From assembly GCF_027158205.1 (NCBI RefSeq), contig NZ_JAPVLU010000039.1, positions 29,646 through 93,645 on the forward strand: a stretch of DNA of 64,000 nucleotides, in the 5' to 3' direction. The stretch's first letter is position 1; each line of letters opens with the position of its first letter. The DNA is from Streptomyces sp. H39-S7 (GTDB taxonomy: Bacteria > Actinomycetota > Actinomycetes > Streptomycetales > Streptomycetaceae). Below the pieces are notes generated by a model. The model was not told the origin of the DNA. It was given only the letters and a program-made list of their open reading frames with translations, and did not search any database. The translations under genes and the position numbers were made by a program. Positions 28,301-36,962 of the stretch are shown here, one piece after another.

Positions 28301-28663
28301 TCAGCAGCCGATCGCGTACACCTTGCGCAGGGTCTCGTGCACCGTCCAGGTCGTCCTGTCCCCCTCGCGCAGGACGCAGACAACGCCGGGGCCGAGTTCG
28401 AGCGTGTCGCCGCCCGTCACCTCGACCGTGGCTCGGCCGCTGACGACCACGAACATCTCGTCGGCCTCGGTGTCGGTCACCACGCCCGGGGTGATCTGCC
28501 AGATCCCCCGCAGCCGGGTCCCGTCCGCCGACTCCCAGAGCACCTTGCCGGTGACCTCGGGCGTGCCGGACACGATCTGCGCCGGATCGAGCGGCTCGGG
28601 CTCCAGCTCGGCGTCGGGAACGCGGACGGCGAAGCTGGCGGAGGGCAGGTCAACGGTGCTCAT
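28301..28663 (-). CDS. Cupin domain protein
   Basis: 120 residues with a small beta-barrel layout: GIWQITPGVVTDTEADEMFVVVSGRATVEV, then ELGPGVVCVLREGDRTTW. The first cupin motif lacks the usual HxH (an acidic T-E-A-D-E replaces it), so metal binding is uncertain. Close relatives are annotated as cupin or DUF861-like. Function unknown. Confidence 0.78.
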   Translation of the reverse strand: MSTVDLPSASFAVRVPDAELEPEPLDPAQIVSGTPEVTGKVLWESADGTRLRGIWQITPGVVTDTEADEMFVVVSGRATVEVTGGDTLELGPGVVCVLREGDRTTWTVHETLRKVYAIGC

Positions 28664-28777
28664 GAGCGCCGAGCGTACGGCGCGGGACGCGGGGGCGGGA
28701 ACGACAGGTTGTATACGGTCCCGCGCCCGGCTGTACGCCTCGTAAGCCTCGTAGGCGGAGCTGTGCGCCCCCGGCGG

Positions 28778-29557
28778 TCAGACCGTGAGGTCGACGACGA
28801 CCGGCGCGTGGTCGGAGGCGCCCTTGCCCTTGCGCTCCTCGCGGTCGACGTACGAGTCGCCGACCGCCTTGGCGAAGGCCTCGTTGCCGTAGACCAGGTC
28901 GATGCGCATGCCCCGGTTCTTGGGGAAGCCCAGCTGGCGGTAGTCCCAGTAGGTGTACGGGCGGTCGTACTTGAGCGGACGCGGCACCACGTCGGTCAGG
29001 CCCGCCGCGCGCAGGGCGGACAGGGCGGCGCGCTCCTCGGGGGTGACGTGGGTGGCGCCCTCGAACTGCGACAGGTCCCACACGTCCTCGTCGTTGGGCG
29101 CGACGTTGAAGTCGCCCAGCACCGCGAAGGGCCGCCCACCCGCCGCGTCCTCGGCGACCGCGGCCCGCAGCGCCTCGAACCACTCCAGCTTGTAGCCGAA
29201 GTGCGCGTGCCCGACCTCGCGGCCGTTGGGCACGTACACCGACCAGACGCGGACCGGCCCGCAGGTGGCGGAGACCGAGCGGGGCTCCTGCACGCCCTCG
29301 TACTCCGGGCCGCCGGGCAGCCCGGTCACCACGTCCTCCAGGCCGACCTTCGACAGCAGCGCCACGCCGTTCCACCTGCCGGTGGCATTGACGGCCGCCT
29401 CGTAGCCGAGCTCGCGCAGCTCGTCGAAGGGGAACTGCTCCAGCGAGCACTTGGTCTCCTGGAGGCACAGCACGTCCGTGCCGGTGCTCTCCAGCCAGGC
29501 GAGCAGTCGCGGCAGGCGGGCGGTGATCGAGTTGACGTTCCAGGTGGCGATGCGCAT
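28778..29557 (-). CDS. xth: Exodeoxyribonuclease III (AP endonuclease)
   Basis: Repairs abasic sites and trims 3' ends in DNA; 259 residues from the ATG at 29557 (MRIATWNVNSI). Motifs match the EEP/ExoIII fold: LCLQETKCS (catalytic Glu), VYVPNG, GDFNVAPNDEDVWD, and the C-terminal SDHAPVVVDL with the catalytic Asp-His pair. One full-length domain, cytosolic. Upstream GTG candidates add ten residues without a good site, so the ATG is preferred. Confidence 0.94.
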   Translation of the reverse strand: MRIATWNVNSITARLPRLLAWLESTGTDVLCLQETKCSLEQFPFDELRELGYEAAVNATGRWNGVALLSKVGLEDVVTGLPGGPEYEGVQEPRSVSATCGPVRVWSVYVPNGREVGHAHFGYKLEWFEALRAAVAEDAAGGRPFAVLGDFNVAPNDEDVWDLSQFEGATHVTPEERAALSALRAAGLTDVVPRPLKYDRPYTYWDYRQLGFPKNRGMRIDLVYGNEAFAKAVGDSYVDREERKGKGASDHAPVVVDLTV

Positions 29558-29629
29558 GGATCCGAATCTACCGCCCGGCACCGACAACCGCCCCGGGCTG
29601 CCCCGGGGCGGTGCGGTCAGGGCGTGCCG

Positions 29630-30277
29630 TCAGCCCAGTTCGACGGATTCGCCCGGTGCCAGCCGCTGGTGCTCGGCGCCGCCGACGCCGGGGCCGTCGG
29701 GGCCGAGCATCCGGCCGTAGACCGTGAACGCAACATCGGTGAGCAGCCCGTCGTGGACGTCGAAGGCGCGCTGCGGCTTGACCTCGCGCAGATAGTCGAC
29801 GACCTCGGAGAGCTTGCTCCACGGCGCCTGCAGCGGCAGCAGCAGGGTGTCGACGGGCCGGCCGGGCACCGTCAGCGCGTCACCTGGGTGGAACACCGAG
29901 CCGTCGATGACGTACCCCTGGTTGGCGATCCGCGGGATGTCCGGGTGGATCACGGCGTGCAGCCGGCCGTGCACCTCGATGTCGAACCCCGCCGCGGTGA
30001 AGGTGTCGCCCTCGCCGACGGTGTGCACCCGGCCGGGAAAGGCCGCCGACACCTGGTCGGCGACGGACTTCAGGGTCCAGACCTGGGCGGCCGGGTTGGC
30101 GTCCAGCGCCAGGCGCAGCCGGTCCTCGTTGAAGTGGTCGAGGTGTTCGTGGGTGATCAGGATCGCCTCGGCGCCGACCGCGGCGTCCTCCTCCGTGAAG
30201 GCGCCGGGATCGATGACGAGCACCTGCCCGTCCTTCTCCAGCCTGACGCAGGCGTGGCCCTTCTTGGTCAGCTTCAC
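29630..30277 (-). CDS. MBL-fold metallo-hydrolase (UlaG-like)
   Basis: 215 residues. The metal site THEHLDHF (H-x-H-x-D-H) is at about residues 44-51, and a later FHPGDAL gives the Asp ligand. The GTG start has GAGGAG 7 bases upstream. Proteins of this group hydrolyse lactones or phosphoesters; the substrate is not shown by context. It ends 72 bases beyond the ExoIII start on the same strand. Confidence 0.85.
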   Translation of the reverse strand: MKLTKKGHACVRLEKDGQVLVIDPGAFTEEDAAVGAEAILITHEHLDHFNEDRLRLALDANPAAQVWTLKSVADQVSAAFPGRVHTVGEGDTFTAAGFDIEVHGRLHAVIHPDIPRIANQGYVIDGSVFHPGDALTVPGRPVDTLLLPLQAPWSKLSEVVDYLREVKPQRAFDVHDGLLTDVAFTVYGRMLGPDGPGVGGAEHQRLAPGESVELG

Positions 30278-30335
30278 TGTTGCTCCTCGGAACGTGATCA
30301 GCGATATCGACGTGCACCGGGTCGTACGGAAACCA

Positions 30336-31607
30336 TCATCGCGGAGGATCGCCGGCGGCACCGCCGACGGCCGTCTCCTCCTGGATCACCCGCTGCGCGA
30401 CCCCGAAAGCGGCCTTCGCCGCCGGGACCCCGCAGTAGACGGCCGTGTGCAGCAGCGTCTCCTTGATGTCGGCGGGGGTGAGGCCGTTGCGCAGCGCCGC
30501 GCGGGTGTGGGAGGCGAGGTCGTCGAGATGCCCGCCGGCGGTCAGCGCCGTCAGCGTGATGATGCTGCGGACACCCCGGTCCAGGCCGGGCCGCGCCCAC
30601 ACCTCGCCCCAGGCGTAACGGGTCATGAACTCCTGGAACTCCCCGGTGAAGTCGTCCGCCCCCGCGGCGGCCCGGTCGACGTGCGCGTCGCCCAGGACCT
30701 CCCTGCGGATCCGCAGGCCCTCGTCGTACGGGTCCACGCGGCCCGCAGGCACCGCGGCCGGCTGCTCGGCGGCCGGTGGGACGGGCGGGGCCTGGAGGAC
30801 GGCCGTGGTGGAGGCGGTCACGGACTCGGTCCAGGCGGCGCCGAAGTGCCGCACCAGCAGTTCGCCGACGGCGCCGGGCTGCTCGACCGGGGTCAGGTGG
30901 GAGGCCGCGGGCACCACGGCGAGCTTCGCGTCGGGTATCCCGGCGACCAGGACGCGGGCATCGGCCGGCGGCGTCGCGGGGTCGTCCGCGCCGGCCACCA
31001 CGAGGGTCGGGACGGTGATCCGGCCCAGCTCGTCACGTACGTCGTGCGCCGCCAGCGCCTCGCAGGCGGCGATGTAGCACTCGGCGTCGGTGGTGCGCAC
31101 CATCTGCACGGCCCATTCGACGATGGCGCCCTGCGCGGCCCGGTAACCGGGGGTGAACCACTGCTCGGGAACGGTATGGGCGAACTGCCCGAGGCCGTTG
31201 GCCCGGACGACGACACCGCGCTGCCGCCAGGAGTCGGCGGTGCCGTGACGGGCGGCGGCGGAGACGAGGGCCAGCGCCGCGACCCGGTCCGGCCGCGCCA
31301 GCGCGATCCGCACACCGACAGCCGCACCGAGCGAGCAGCCCGCGTACCCGAACCGGTCGATGCCGAGACCGTCGAGGGTGGCGAGCAGCCGCTCCGCCAG
31401 CTCGGCCACCGAGGCCGCGGGATCGGCGGGCGCACCGCCGTGACCGGGCAGGTCGTAGCGCAGAACCCGCCAGTGACGGGTCAGCTCGGGCAGCTGGCGG
31501 TCCCACATGTGCCATGTGGTACCAAGGGCGGGACCCAGCACGAGGACCGGGGCGTATTCTGGCCCGTCAAAGCGGTATTGGAGGGTCTGCTGCGTCGTCT
31601 CGCTCAT
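30336..31607 (-). CDS. pcaL: PcaD-PcaC fusion: enol-lactone hydrolase/carboxymuconolactone decarboxylase
   Basis: One 423-residue protein for two consecutive steps of the protocatechuate branch of the beta-ketoadipate pathway. The N-terminal alpha/beta hydrolase carries the nucleophile elbow GCSLGAA, Asp in GADDPAT and His in ASHLTP. After a Pro/Ala linker at about 270-300, the C-terminal decarboxylase domain has RSIITLTALTAGGHLDDL and HTAVYCGVPAAKAAFG. This fused order is typical of streptomycetes. No other pca gene is next to it here, and the integrase stop is 21 bases upstream of its start, so its usual operon partners may have been displaced. Confidence 0.92.
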   Translation of the reverse strand: MSETTQQTLQYRFDGPEYAPVLVLGPALGTTWHMWDRQLPELTRHWRVLRYDLPGHGGAPADPAASVAELAERLLATLDGLGIDRFGYAGCSLGAAVGVRIALARPDRVAALALVSAAARHGTADSWRQRGVVVRANGLGQFAHTVPEQWFTPGYRAAQGAIVEWAVQMVRTTDAECYIAACEALAAHDVRDELGRITVPTLVVAGADDPATPPADARVLVAGIPDAKLAVVPAASHLTPVEQPGAVGELLVRHFGAAWTESVTASTTAVLQAPPVPPAAEQPAAVPAGRVDPYDEGLRIRREVLGDAHVDRAAAGADDFTGEFQEFMTRYAWGEVWARPGLDRGVRSIITLTALTAGGHLDDLASHTRAALRNGLTPADIKETLLHTAVYCGVPAAKAAFGVAQRVIQEETAVGGAAGDPPR

Positions 31608-31627
31608 CCGCCTCACGCTCTCATATC

Positions 31628-32830
31628 TCACAATCTCTCACGACCGCGCGGTATGTCGTCTCCGGTCCCATGCAGCCCACCCCACACTGTGGCAGCTCCA
31701 CGAAGATCCTCCACCCCCGGCTTGACGTACCACCTCTTGGTGGTCAGGACGTTCGCGTGTCCCGCCCAGCGAGCCAACAGGTGGTCCGGCACGCCCATAT
31801 TGGCGAGGTATGTGAAGCAGGACGCCCGAGCGTCGTACAGGCGCACCTGACGTAGCCCCAGGGACGCCATGATCCGGTATGCCCGTCGGCGGAGCTGCTT
31901 GATGTTTCGTGCCTCCCCCATCTCGTCCACCAAGACGTAGCCGGAGTCAAGGTAGTCCGGTCCGAGGGCCAGCTTTTCCTTAGCCTGCAGAGACTTGAAC
32001 GACCGGAGCGCGTCCCATACCGGAACTGGCAAGGGAAGCTCTCGTTCTCCGGCCATCGACTTAGTATCTTTTTCCACCACCGTCTTGTTCCCCATCATCG
32101 TGCGGGTATTGGCGATGCTGATAGTTCCGGATTCCAAGTCCAAATCCTCCCAACGGAGTCCGCAGACTTCTGCCGGGCGGAGACCCACTAGCGAAAGCAG
32201 GAGGGGGGCGTAGAGCCTATCCATTCTGATTCCCTGCACGAATGCCTGGACCTCCACGACGTCCCAAGGTTTTAGTTCCGCCTTGGTTCTACGTTCTTCC
32301 TTTCGAGCCCGACGTGGAATCGTAAGATGCTGAGCCACATTCATCGACACAAGTCGCTTAGTCACGGCACGATTCAGACACTCTTTAAGTCGCGCTAGAC
32401 TCATGTCCACCGTTGTAACTCCGAGCGGAGTTCCAGCCCGCCCTCCTCGAACACGCCCGTATTTGCGAGCCCATTTCATCCAGTCCTCCACGTCTCCTTC
32501 ACTAAGCTCCTGAAGCAGGATCTCACCGAGTTTCCCCCGGACTCGATCCAGGGTGATGCGGTAGTTATAGATTGTAGTTTCTTCGAGGTCTTCCGCCTTC
32601 TTCTCCAACCATTGGTCAATCCACATGTTGATCGTCAGTTTGTTAGGCGGGACGAACGTACCCGAATTTTGCTCACCTTCGATTCGGAATAGTTCTGCCT
32701 CGGCTTCACGGAGCGTGGCTCGGGTAACAGTTAGCTGCTTACGCTTACCACTCTCTCCCCGGCCGATGTCGAGAACGAATCGATACCTCACCTTTCCCGA
32801 CGAGAGGGTGATCTTCTTTATATCCGTCAA
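31628..32830 (-). CDS. int: Tyrosine recombinase / integrase
   Basis: Site-specific integrase of a mobile element, 400 residues. The N-terminal SAM-like arm-binding domain (about 60-150) is followed by the catalytic domain: Arg in GLRPAEVCGLRWEDL, the DARASCF box in place of the usual H-x-x-R (Tyr replaces His, giving YDAR), His in RWAGHANVL and the nucleophile Tyr in KRWYVKPG. The DNA is markedly AT-richer than its neighbours, with runs such as TTTTTCC and ATTTTG, showing foreign origin. Its stop lies 21 bases from the pcaDC start codon, marking an island boundary. No tRNA was found at the junction. Confidence 0.9.
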   Translation of the reverse strand: MTDIKKITLSSGKVRYRFVLDIGRGESGKRKQLTVTRATLREAEAELFRIEGEQNSGTFVPPNKLTINMWIDQWLEKKAEDLEETTIYNYRITLDRVRGKLGEILLQELSEGDVEDWMKWARKYGRVRGGRAGTPLGVTTVDMSLARLKECLNRAVTKRLVSMNVAQHLTIPRRARKEERRTKAELKPWDVVEVQAFVQGIRMDRLYAPLLLSLVGLRPAEVCGLRWEDLDLESGTISIANTRTMMGNKTVVEKDTKSMAGERELPLPVPVWDALRSFKSLQAKEKLALGPDYLDSGYVLVDEMGEARNIKQLRRRAYRIMASLGLRQVRLYDARASCFTYLANMGVPDHLLARWAGHANVLTTKRWYVKPGVEDLRGAATVWGGLHGTGDDIPRGRERL

Positions 32831-33030
32831 TTACTCTACCTTCCTTGCCATCCGGGTTCAGGGCCGAACGCAGGACTCATAGCCAGAGGCGCAACTGCAT
32901 TACACCCAAAACGAACGCCCGGTAGATGACCCGCTGCACGCAGCACCACCCCGCGCTGAGGCGACGTACGTCTGGCTCACCGCCAAGTGCAGCCCGGCAG
33001 CGTCATCCCGTTACTACTCCATGGTGGTCA

Positions 33031-33059
33031 CGATCGCCGGTTTGGTTAACCGGCGATCG
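33031..33059. terminator. 12-bp stem hairpin between integrase and wHTH gene
   Basis: CGATCGCCGGTT (33031-33042) pairs perfectly with AACCGGCGATCG (33048-33059) around TGGTT. There is no T run on either side. A terminator for the wHTH gene, which ends at 33122 on the minus strand, or an element-end structure are both possible. Confidence 0.5.
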
Positions 33060-33121
33060 TCGTCTATGTTGCGCGCCGTCGACAGCGCACCGCCGTCCGT
33101 GGCGTGCCCGCCGCCGGACTA

Positions 33122-33622
33122 TCAGGAGGCCAGGCGATACGACCGGAGGGCCAGCGGTTCGCCGTCGGTCACCAGGACGAGGTAACCGTCATCGGTGAGC
33201 CGTTGGAGGTTGCGGGCCACGACTTGCTCGCGAGCGCCGATGGCTTTAGCGGCCTGACGGGTCGTCGCCTCAGGGGGAGCAACTACGTGTGCAAGGACAG
33301 CGCTGTCGCGGTGATGGCCGCGTAGCAGTAGGTCCTTAGAGAGGAGACCGGCCGCACAGACACACAAGCAGAGTCCGGTGGACAAAACGCCATGGTCCTC
33401 GCTTTGCATGACGGTCCATGCGTTGACAGAGCCAAGGGCGAATGGGACTGGGGCGCCGAAGCGCAAGGATCGGAGTATGGGGTCAGACAGGTGGTCTCCC
33501 GGGTCCGGGCCTCCGACGAGGCAGGTGGGCGAAGGGGAAGACACAACCGATGGACTTGCGCGCTGCCCGGAGACCCGCCCTTCCGCTGACCTGGTGTTTT
33601 CGGTGATGTTGTACGTTGACAT
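33122..33622 (-). CDS. Small winged-helix-like protein (uncertain start)
   Basis: About 166 residues from an ATG at 33622. Only the last 70 residues are recognisable: TTRQAAKAIGAREQVVARNL followed by a QRLTDDGYL wing reads as a winged helix-turn-helix, possibly MarR-like. The N-terminal half has no family resemblance and coding quality is poor there, so the true start may be further in. If real it could be the regulator of the inserted element. Function uncertain. Confidence 0.4.
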   Translation of the reverse strand: MSTYNITENTRSAEGRVSGQRASPSVVSSPSPTCLVGGPDPGDHLSDPILRSLRFGAPVPFALGSVNAWTVMQSEDHGVLSTGLCLCVCAAGLLSKDLLLRGHHRDSAVLAHVVAPPEATTRQAAKAIGAREQVVARNLQRLTDDGYLVLVTDGEPLALRSYRLAS

Positions 33623-34000
33623 GCTCCCGGAGGAGGTTCCAGTTCCTTGGGGCCCTTTCTCGTCTGCCGTTGGCGAATGCGCGGAAAGCACGGCCGCCGA
33701 ACAGGCCCCATCAGGGCAGCGCTCAGGCGGTTGCCGACCTTTTCGGCCCGTTCGGGATGTGTGGCCGATGCTGTGCCGCCAGTGCCAGCCCCCGGCTCGC
33801 CTTCTAGCTGTCGCCCAGGATGTGATCGAGCTGGACGCGGGGCACAGGGATGCAGATCCGCGTACTGCCCCCGGCCTCCATGCGTTCCAAGGTTCCCAGG
33901 ACGGGCAGTGCGCGTTCAGCGCCGACGTCTCCGTCGGACCTCGGCGCCTCGTGCCAAGAGCAGGGCCTCGGTAGGCTCGCCGCACCCGACGGAGGTGAAA
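33623..34000. other. Gap without a confident gene
   Basis: The 378 bases before the gene at 34001 contain no convincing reading frame. A plus-strand open frame covers it in phase with the next gene, but it is Pro/Arg/Cys-rich with no homology pattern. A short minus-strand run near 33850-33950 (ending LDHILGDS before a stop) may be the scrap of a lost gene. Confidence 0.5.
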
Positions 34001-34855
34001 GTGCGACGAGGCAACGACATGACCAGGTATCGGTACTGGTCGGAGCGCCAGATCCGTGCACTCGAACGCGACAACGGCCTCCGACTCGGACGCTCTTGGC
34101 GGATCGCAACGGCCGGCACGCCGGGCTCGATGTTCGGCATCCCACTTCCAGCGCTCGGGTTCCAGCGTTCAGAAGTTCGCGAGCGTAGCCGTCGGCAGGT
34201 GGCCGACCGGGTCACGGCGGCTTTGCGCGAGCAGACCGCCGTCACGTACGACGAGGAGTACCCCGTACTTTTCGCTAGAGGGCTGGGCAAGGTCGCATTC
34301 TCCGCTTTCACTGACGGGCCGGCCCGCGACAAAGGCGTGGTGCTCCACACTCGGATACAAAGCAATTCTGGCCAACGGGTGGACTTGTGCCTCTTTGGCA
34401 GCCTCGATAATGCCGCCGACTTCCGCCCCGGCGAAGCGCTCGAAGGGAGTTCCTCGTCCGCCTGGTATGCCGTCGCCGAACTCCTTGAAAGCCGGGGCCA
34501 GCGGAACACCTCGCAATGGGACGATCAAGGGTTGGCAGTCGAGGCGCTAGAGATCGCGCTTGGAGATCGAGAGCGTGGCGAGGACGGCACTAGCGGAGAT
34601 CCATGGACACGGCGATGGACTCTGGGCCACGCCATTGACGTCGAGTGGCTGGCGGTGATTTATTCCGACGTCACTCTCGACCGCGGGCGGTGGCGCTTCG
34701 ATGGAGGGAGTGCTCTCGTTGGCACCCAGCGCATCATCGTCGGAGCTCCCGTCTGGGTGCGCGCGCCGGGCCCGCGGTCCGTGGTGCGGTACGCAGATCT
34801 TCGCCGGGCAGCGGCCAGCAGCCCGACCGGGTGGCGGCGACTCGTTTCGGGCTGA
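34001..34855 (+). CDS. Uncharacterised protein of the inserted region
   Basis: 284 residues. The GTG at 34001 is chosen because GGAGG lies 5 bases upstream. The sequence has aromatic-rich strands (MTRYRYWSERQIRALERDNG), a RVDLCLFGSLDNAADF segment, VEWLAVIYSDV and a final VGTQRIIVGAPVWVRAP. This layout reminds me of the DUF7019/SAVMC3_10250 family, which I can only recall, not verify. No signal peptide or transmembrane helix. It lies alone behind the integrase and may be cargo of the element. Confidence 0.6.
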   Translation: MRRGNDMTRYRYWSERQIRALERDNGLRLGRSWRIATAGTPGSMFGIPLPALGFQRSEVRERSRRQVADRVTAALREQTAVTYDEEYPVLFARGLGKVAFSAFTDGPARDKGVVLHTRIQSNSGQRVDLCLFGSLDNAADFRPGEALEGSSSSAWYAVAELLESRGQRNTSQWDDQGLAVEALEIALGDRERGEDGTSGDPWTRRWTLGHAIDVEWLAVIYSDVTLDRGRWRFDGGSALVGTQRIIVGAPVWVRAPGPRSVVRYADLRRAAASSPTGWRRLVSG

Positions 34856-35087
34856 CGCGCGGATCCTAAGGGCGGCTGCGTCCACCGGCCGCGCGTTTCG
34901 GGGGCGGTCACTCCATCGAGGAGCAGAACCAGTTTCCTTGAGCTTTTGGCGGCTGGGCGGTTGTTCAGGCGGCGCTGCTCCGGCGGTTCGAGGGTTGCTC
35001 TGGATCATGTCGAGGTTCACTCGGTCTCCGCAAAGGGTGAGATGCGGGCTTCCGAACGCGAATGCCATGCACAGGACGTTCGCGCGG

Positions 35088-35735
35088 TCATGGAGCGGGA
35101 AGTTCTGCGTCGGCCGAAGCGGGACGGGTTGGGTGCGGTACGCCATTGAGTGGGCGGCTGGCCCCGTACTGGGCTGCCTGGATTTCATACAAGGCCCGGT
35201 AGTGCCCACCGGGCAGCGCCATGAGGTCTGCGTGCGTGCCCTGTTCGATCAGCTGGCCGTGATCCAGGACGTAGATCAGGTCCGCGGTGGCTGTCGCGGC
35301 GAGGCGGTGCGTGATCAGCAGCACGGTGGTGCCGTCGCCGGTCAGGGAGCGCAGCGCCTGGAACGCCTCGACCTCGGCCTTCGGGTCGAGCGCGGAGGTG
35401 GGTTCGTCCACGATCAACAGCGGGGCGCGGCGGTAGCGGGCTCGGGCGCTGCCCAGGCGTTGCCATTGGCCGCCGGAGATTTGGGTGCCTCGTTCGAAGC
35501 CTTGGACGACCAGGCTGTCCCAGCCGTGCGGAAGGGTGCTGATCATTTCCAGGGCGTCTGCTTCGCCGCATGCTTGGTCGATGAGGTCTTGGTTCAGGGG
35601 CTGGTCGGAGCGTCCGATGTGGATGTTGGTGCGGGCGGTCATGGGCCAGCGGGGGAAGTCTTGGGCCAGGACGGCGACCTGGTCGAAGACCTGGTCGCGG
35701 TCGGTAGGAGCTCCGGAGATGAGTGAATCCCCGCG
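35088..35735 (-). pseudogene. 5'-truncated ABC exporter ATPase
   Basis: The C-terminal half of an exporter nucleotide-binding domain is readable: VAVLAQDFPRWPM, then DALEMISTLPHGWD, signature SGGQWQRLG, Walker B LLIVDEPTSALDP and switch VLLITHRLAAT. The transmembrane domain and Walker A are missing: the frame begins in the middle of the domain at about 35735, where the sortase gene starts in the other direction. A decayed fragment left by a rearrangement. Confidence 0.82.
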
Positions 35736-36456
35736 CAGCGAGCAGGATCAACAGGACGCGGGGCCAGGGAACGGCTCCGGGCGGATGTTCGGGCGCCGGT
35801 TCCTACTGATCGGGTCGGGAGTGCTGACGGTGGCAGCGGTCGGTCTGATCGCGGTGGGTCTGGCCCGCCAAGAGCCCGCCCCGCCCCAGGCTGATCGCGT
35901 TCGCTCAGCAGCGACAACGCAGCAGAGCGGCCAAGACTCCTCGGGAGACCACAGCGCGCATACGGGTCACACCATGACCCAAGCCCCCGTGCGCGGCACC
36001 GTCCTCAAGGCGTTGGCACCCGAAAGGATCACCATCCCTTCGCTCAAGGTCGACTCCTCGCTGGAGAGTCTCGGGCTCGACGCCCACCGGGCGATGCAGA
36101 CGCCGCGCGACCCGGACAAGGCAGGATGGTTCACCCCGGGCCCGACCCCGGGTGAACTCGGTCCCTCGGTCATCGCCGGCCACGTGACCTGGAACCAGAC
36201 CCCAAGCGTCTTCTTCAAACTCGGCGCCATGAAGAAGGGCGAGATCGTCAACGTCACCCGGCAGGACGGCACCACGGCGGTGTTCACGGTGGAGCGCATC
36301 GCGCGCTACCCCAAGGACAAGTTCCCCACCGTCGAGGTCTACGGCAACCTCGACCACGCCGGATTGCGACTCATCACCTGCGGCGGCGACTACTCCGCAG
36401 CAGACCACCACTACACCGCCAACGTCGTCTACGCCTCCCTCACCTCCACCCACTGA
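35719..36456 (+). CDS. Class F sortase (copy 1)
   Basis: Cysteine transpeptidase that anchors secreted proteins to peptidoglycan, 245 residues. One membrane helix at about 27-48 anchors it, followed by a Ser/Gln/His-rich linker and the catalytic domain. The His is at 155 (IAGHVTW) and the Cys at 221 in LITCGGDY, the pattern of high-GC actinobacterial class F sortases. AGGAG lies 8 bases before the ATG. It starts inside the edge of the truncated ABC gene. No sorting-signal protein is adjacent, so its substrates are elsewhere or in the DUF4331 modules. Confidence 0.9.
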   Translation: MSESPRSEQDQQDAGPGNGSGRMFGRRFLLIGSGVLTVAAVGLIAVGLARQEPAPPQADRVRSAATTQQSGQDSSGDHSAHTGHTMTQAPVRGTVLKALAPERITIPSLKVDSSLESLGLDAHRAMQTPRDPDKAGWFTPGPTPGELGPSVIAGHVTWNQTPSVFFKLGAMKKGEIVNVTRQDGTTAVFTVERIARYPKDKFPTVEVYGNLDHAGLRLITCGGDYSAADHHYTANVVYASLTSTH

Positions 36457-36486
36457 CCCTTCAAGAAACCACGAAAAGTCGCGCAC

Positions 36487-36522
36487 TGCGGGAAGCCTCC
36501 GGCGATCGGGGGGCTTCCCGCA
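36487..36522 (+). terminator. Hairpin terminator after sortase copy 1
   Basis: TGCGGGAAGCC (36487-36497) pairs with GGCTTCCCGCA (36512-36522), an 11-bp stem with a 14-base loop, 30 bases after the sortase stop. No T run, as is usual in streptomycete terminators. Confidence 0.75.
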
Positions 36523-36962
36523 CTGCTGGTCCCATCGCAGACCCGCAGGCGGCGCCCCGCTGTTATGCCCACGCGCGGCAAAGACTGACCTTCTGTATCC
36601 CGACCGTCCGCAACGGGCCACGCTTCACGATGGAACCACGGCATGGAGAGAACTCACGCAGCATGCCCGGCCCGTGGCCGAGGCCGCCCCGCCGTCGCAA
36701 GACGGCGTGGCCGTCTACCACCCGTGCGCCCCAGCGCCTACGCGCCCCCTCGTGTCACGGCCACGCCATTCCCCACTTCCGCTGGCTGAGCGTCACGCAA
36801 TTCCCCACCCTCGCGGTCAGGACTCCCCAGGGAGTCGGACGTGAGCGTGCCGCGACCAACTGCAGGAAGCCCCAAGTGCCGACGGCCCAGGAACATGATG
36901 AACCCGCGCCGGTCCGGCTCGCCTACGCCTCGATCTGTGGTTGCTGCCCTATTGAAGTGACG
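36523..36962. other. Gap without recognisable gene
   Basis: 440 bases between the sortase terminator and the unknown minus-strand gene. Plus-strand frames from 36630 are Pro/Arg/Cys-rich with no conserved features; I see no genes, RNA or repeats. Confidence 0.6.

Noticed and set aside
31600..33121. tRNA gene as integration site near the integrase
   Set aside because: No cloverleaf-forming sequence was found; integration seems to be next to pcaDC.
35088..35735. Functional ABC transporter gene
   Set aside because: Transmembrane domain and Walker A are absent and the 5' end is replaced by the sortase promoter region.
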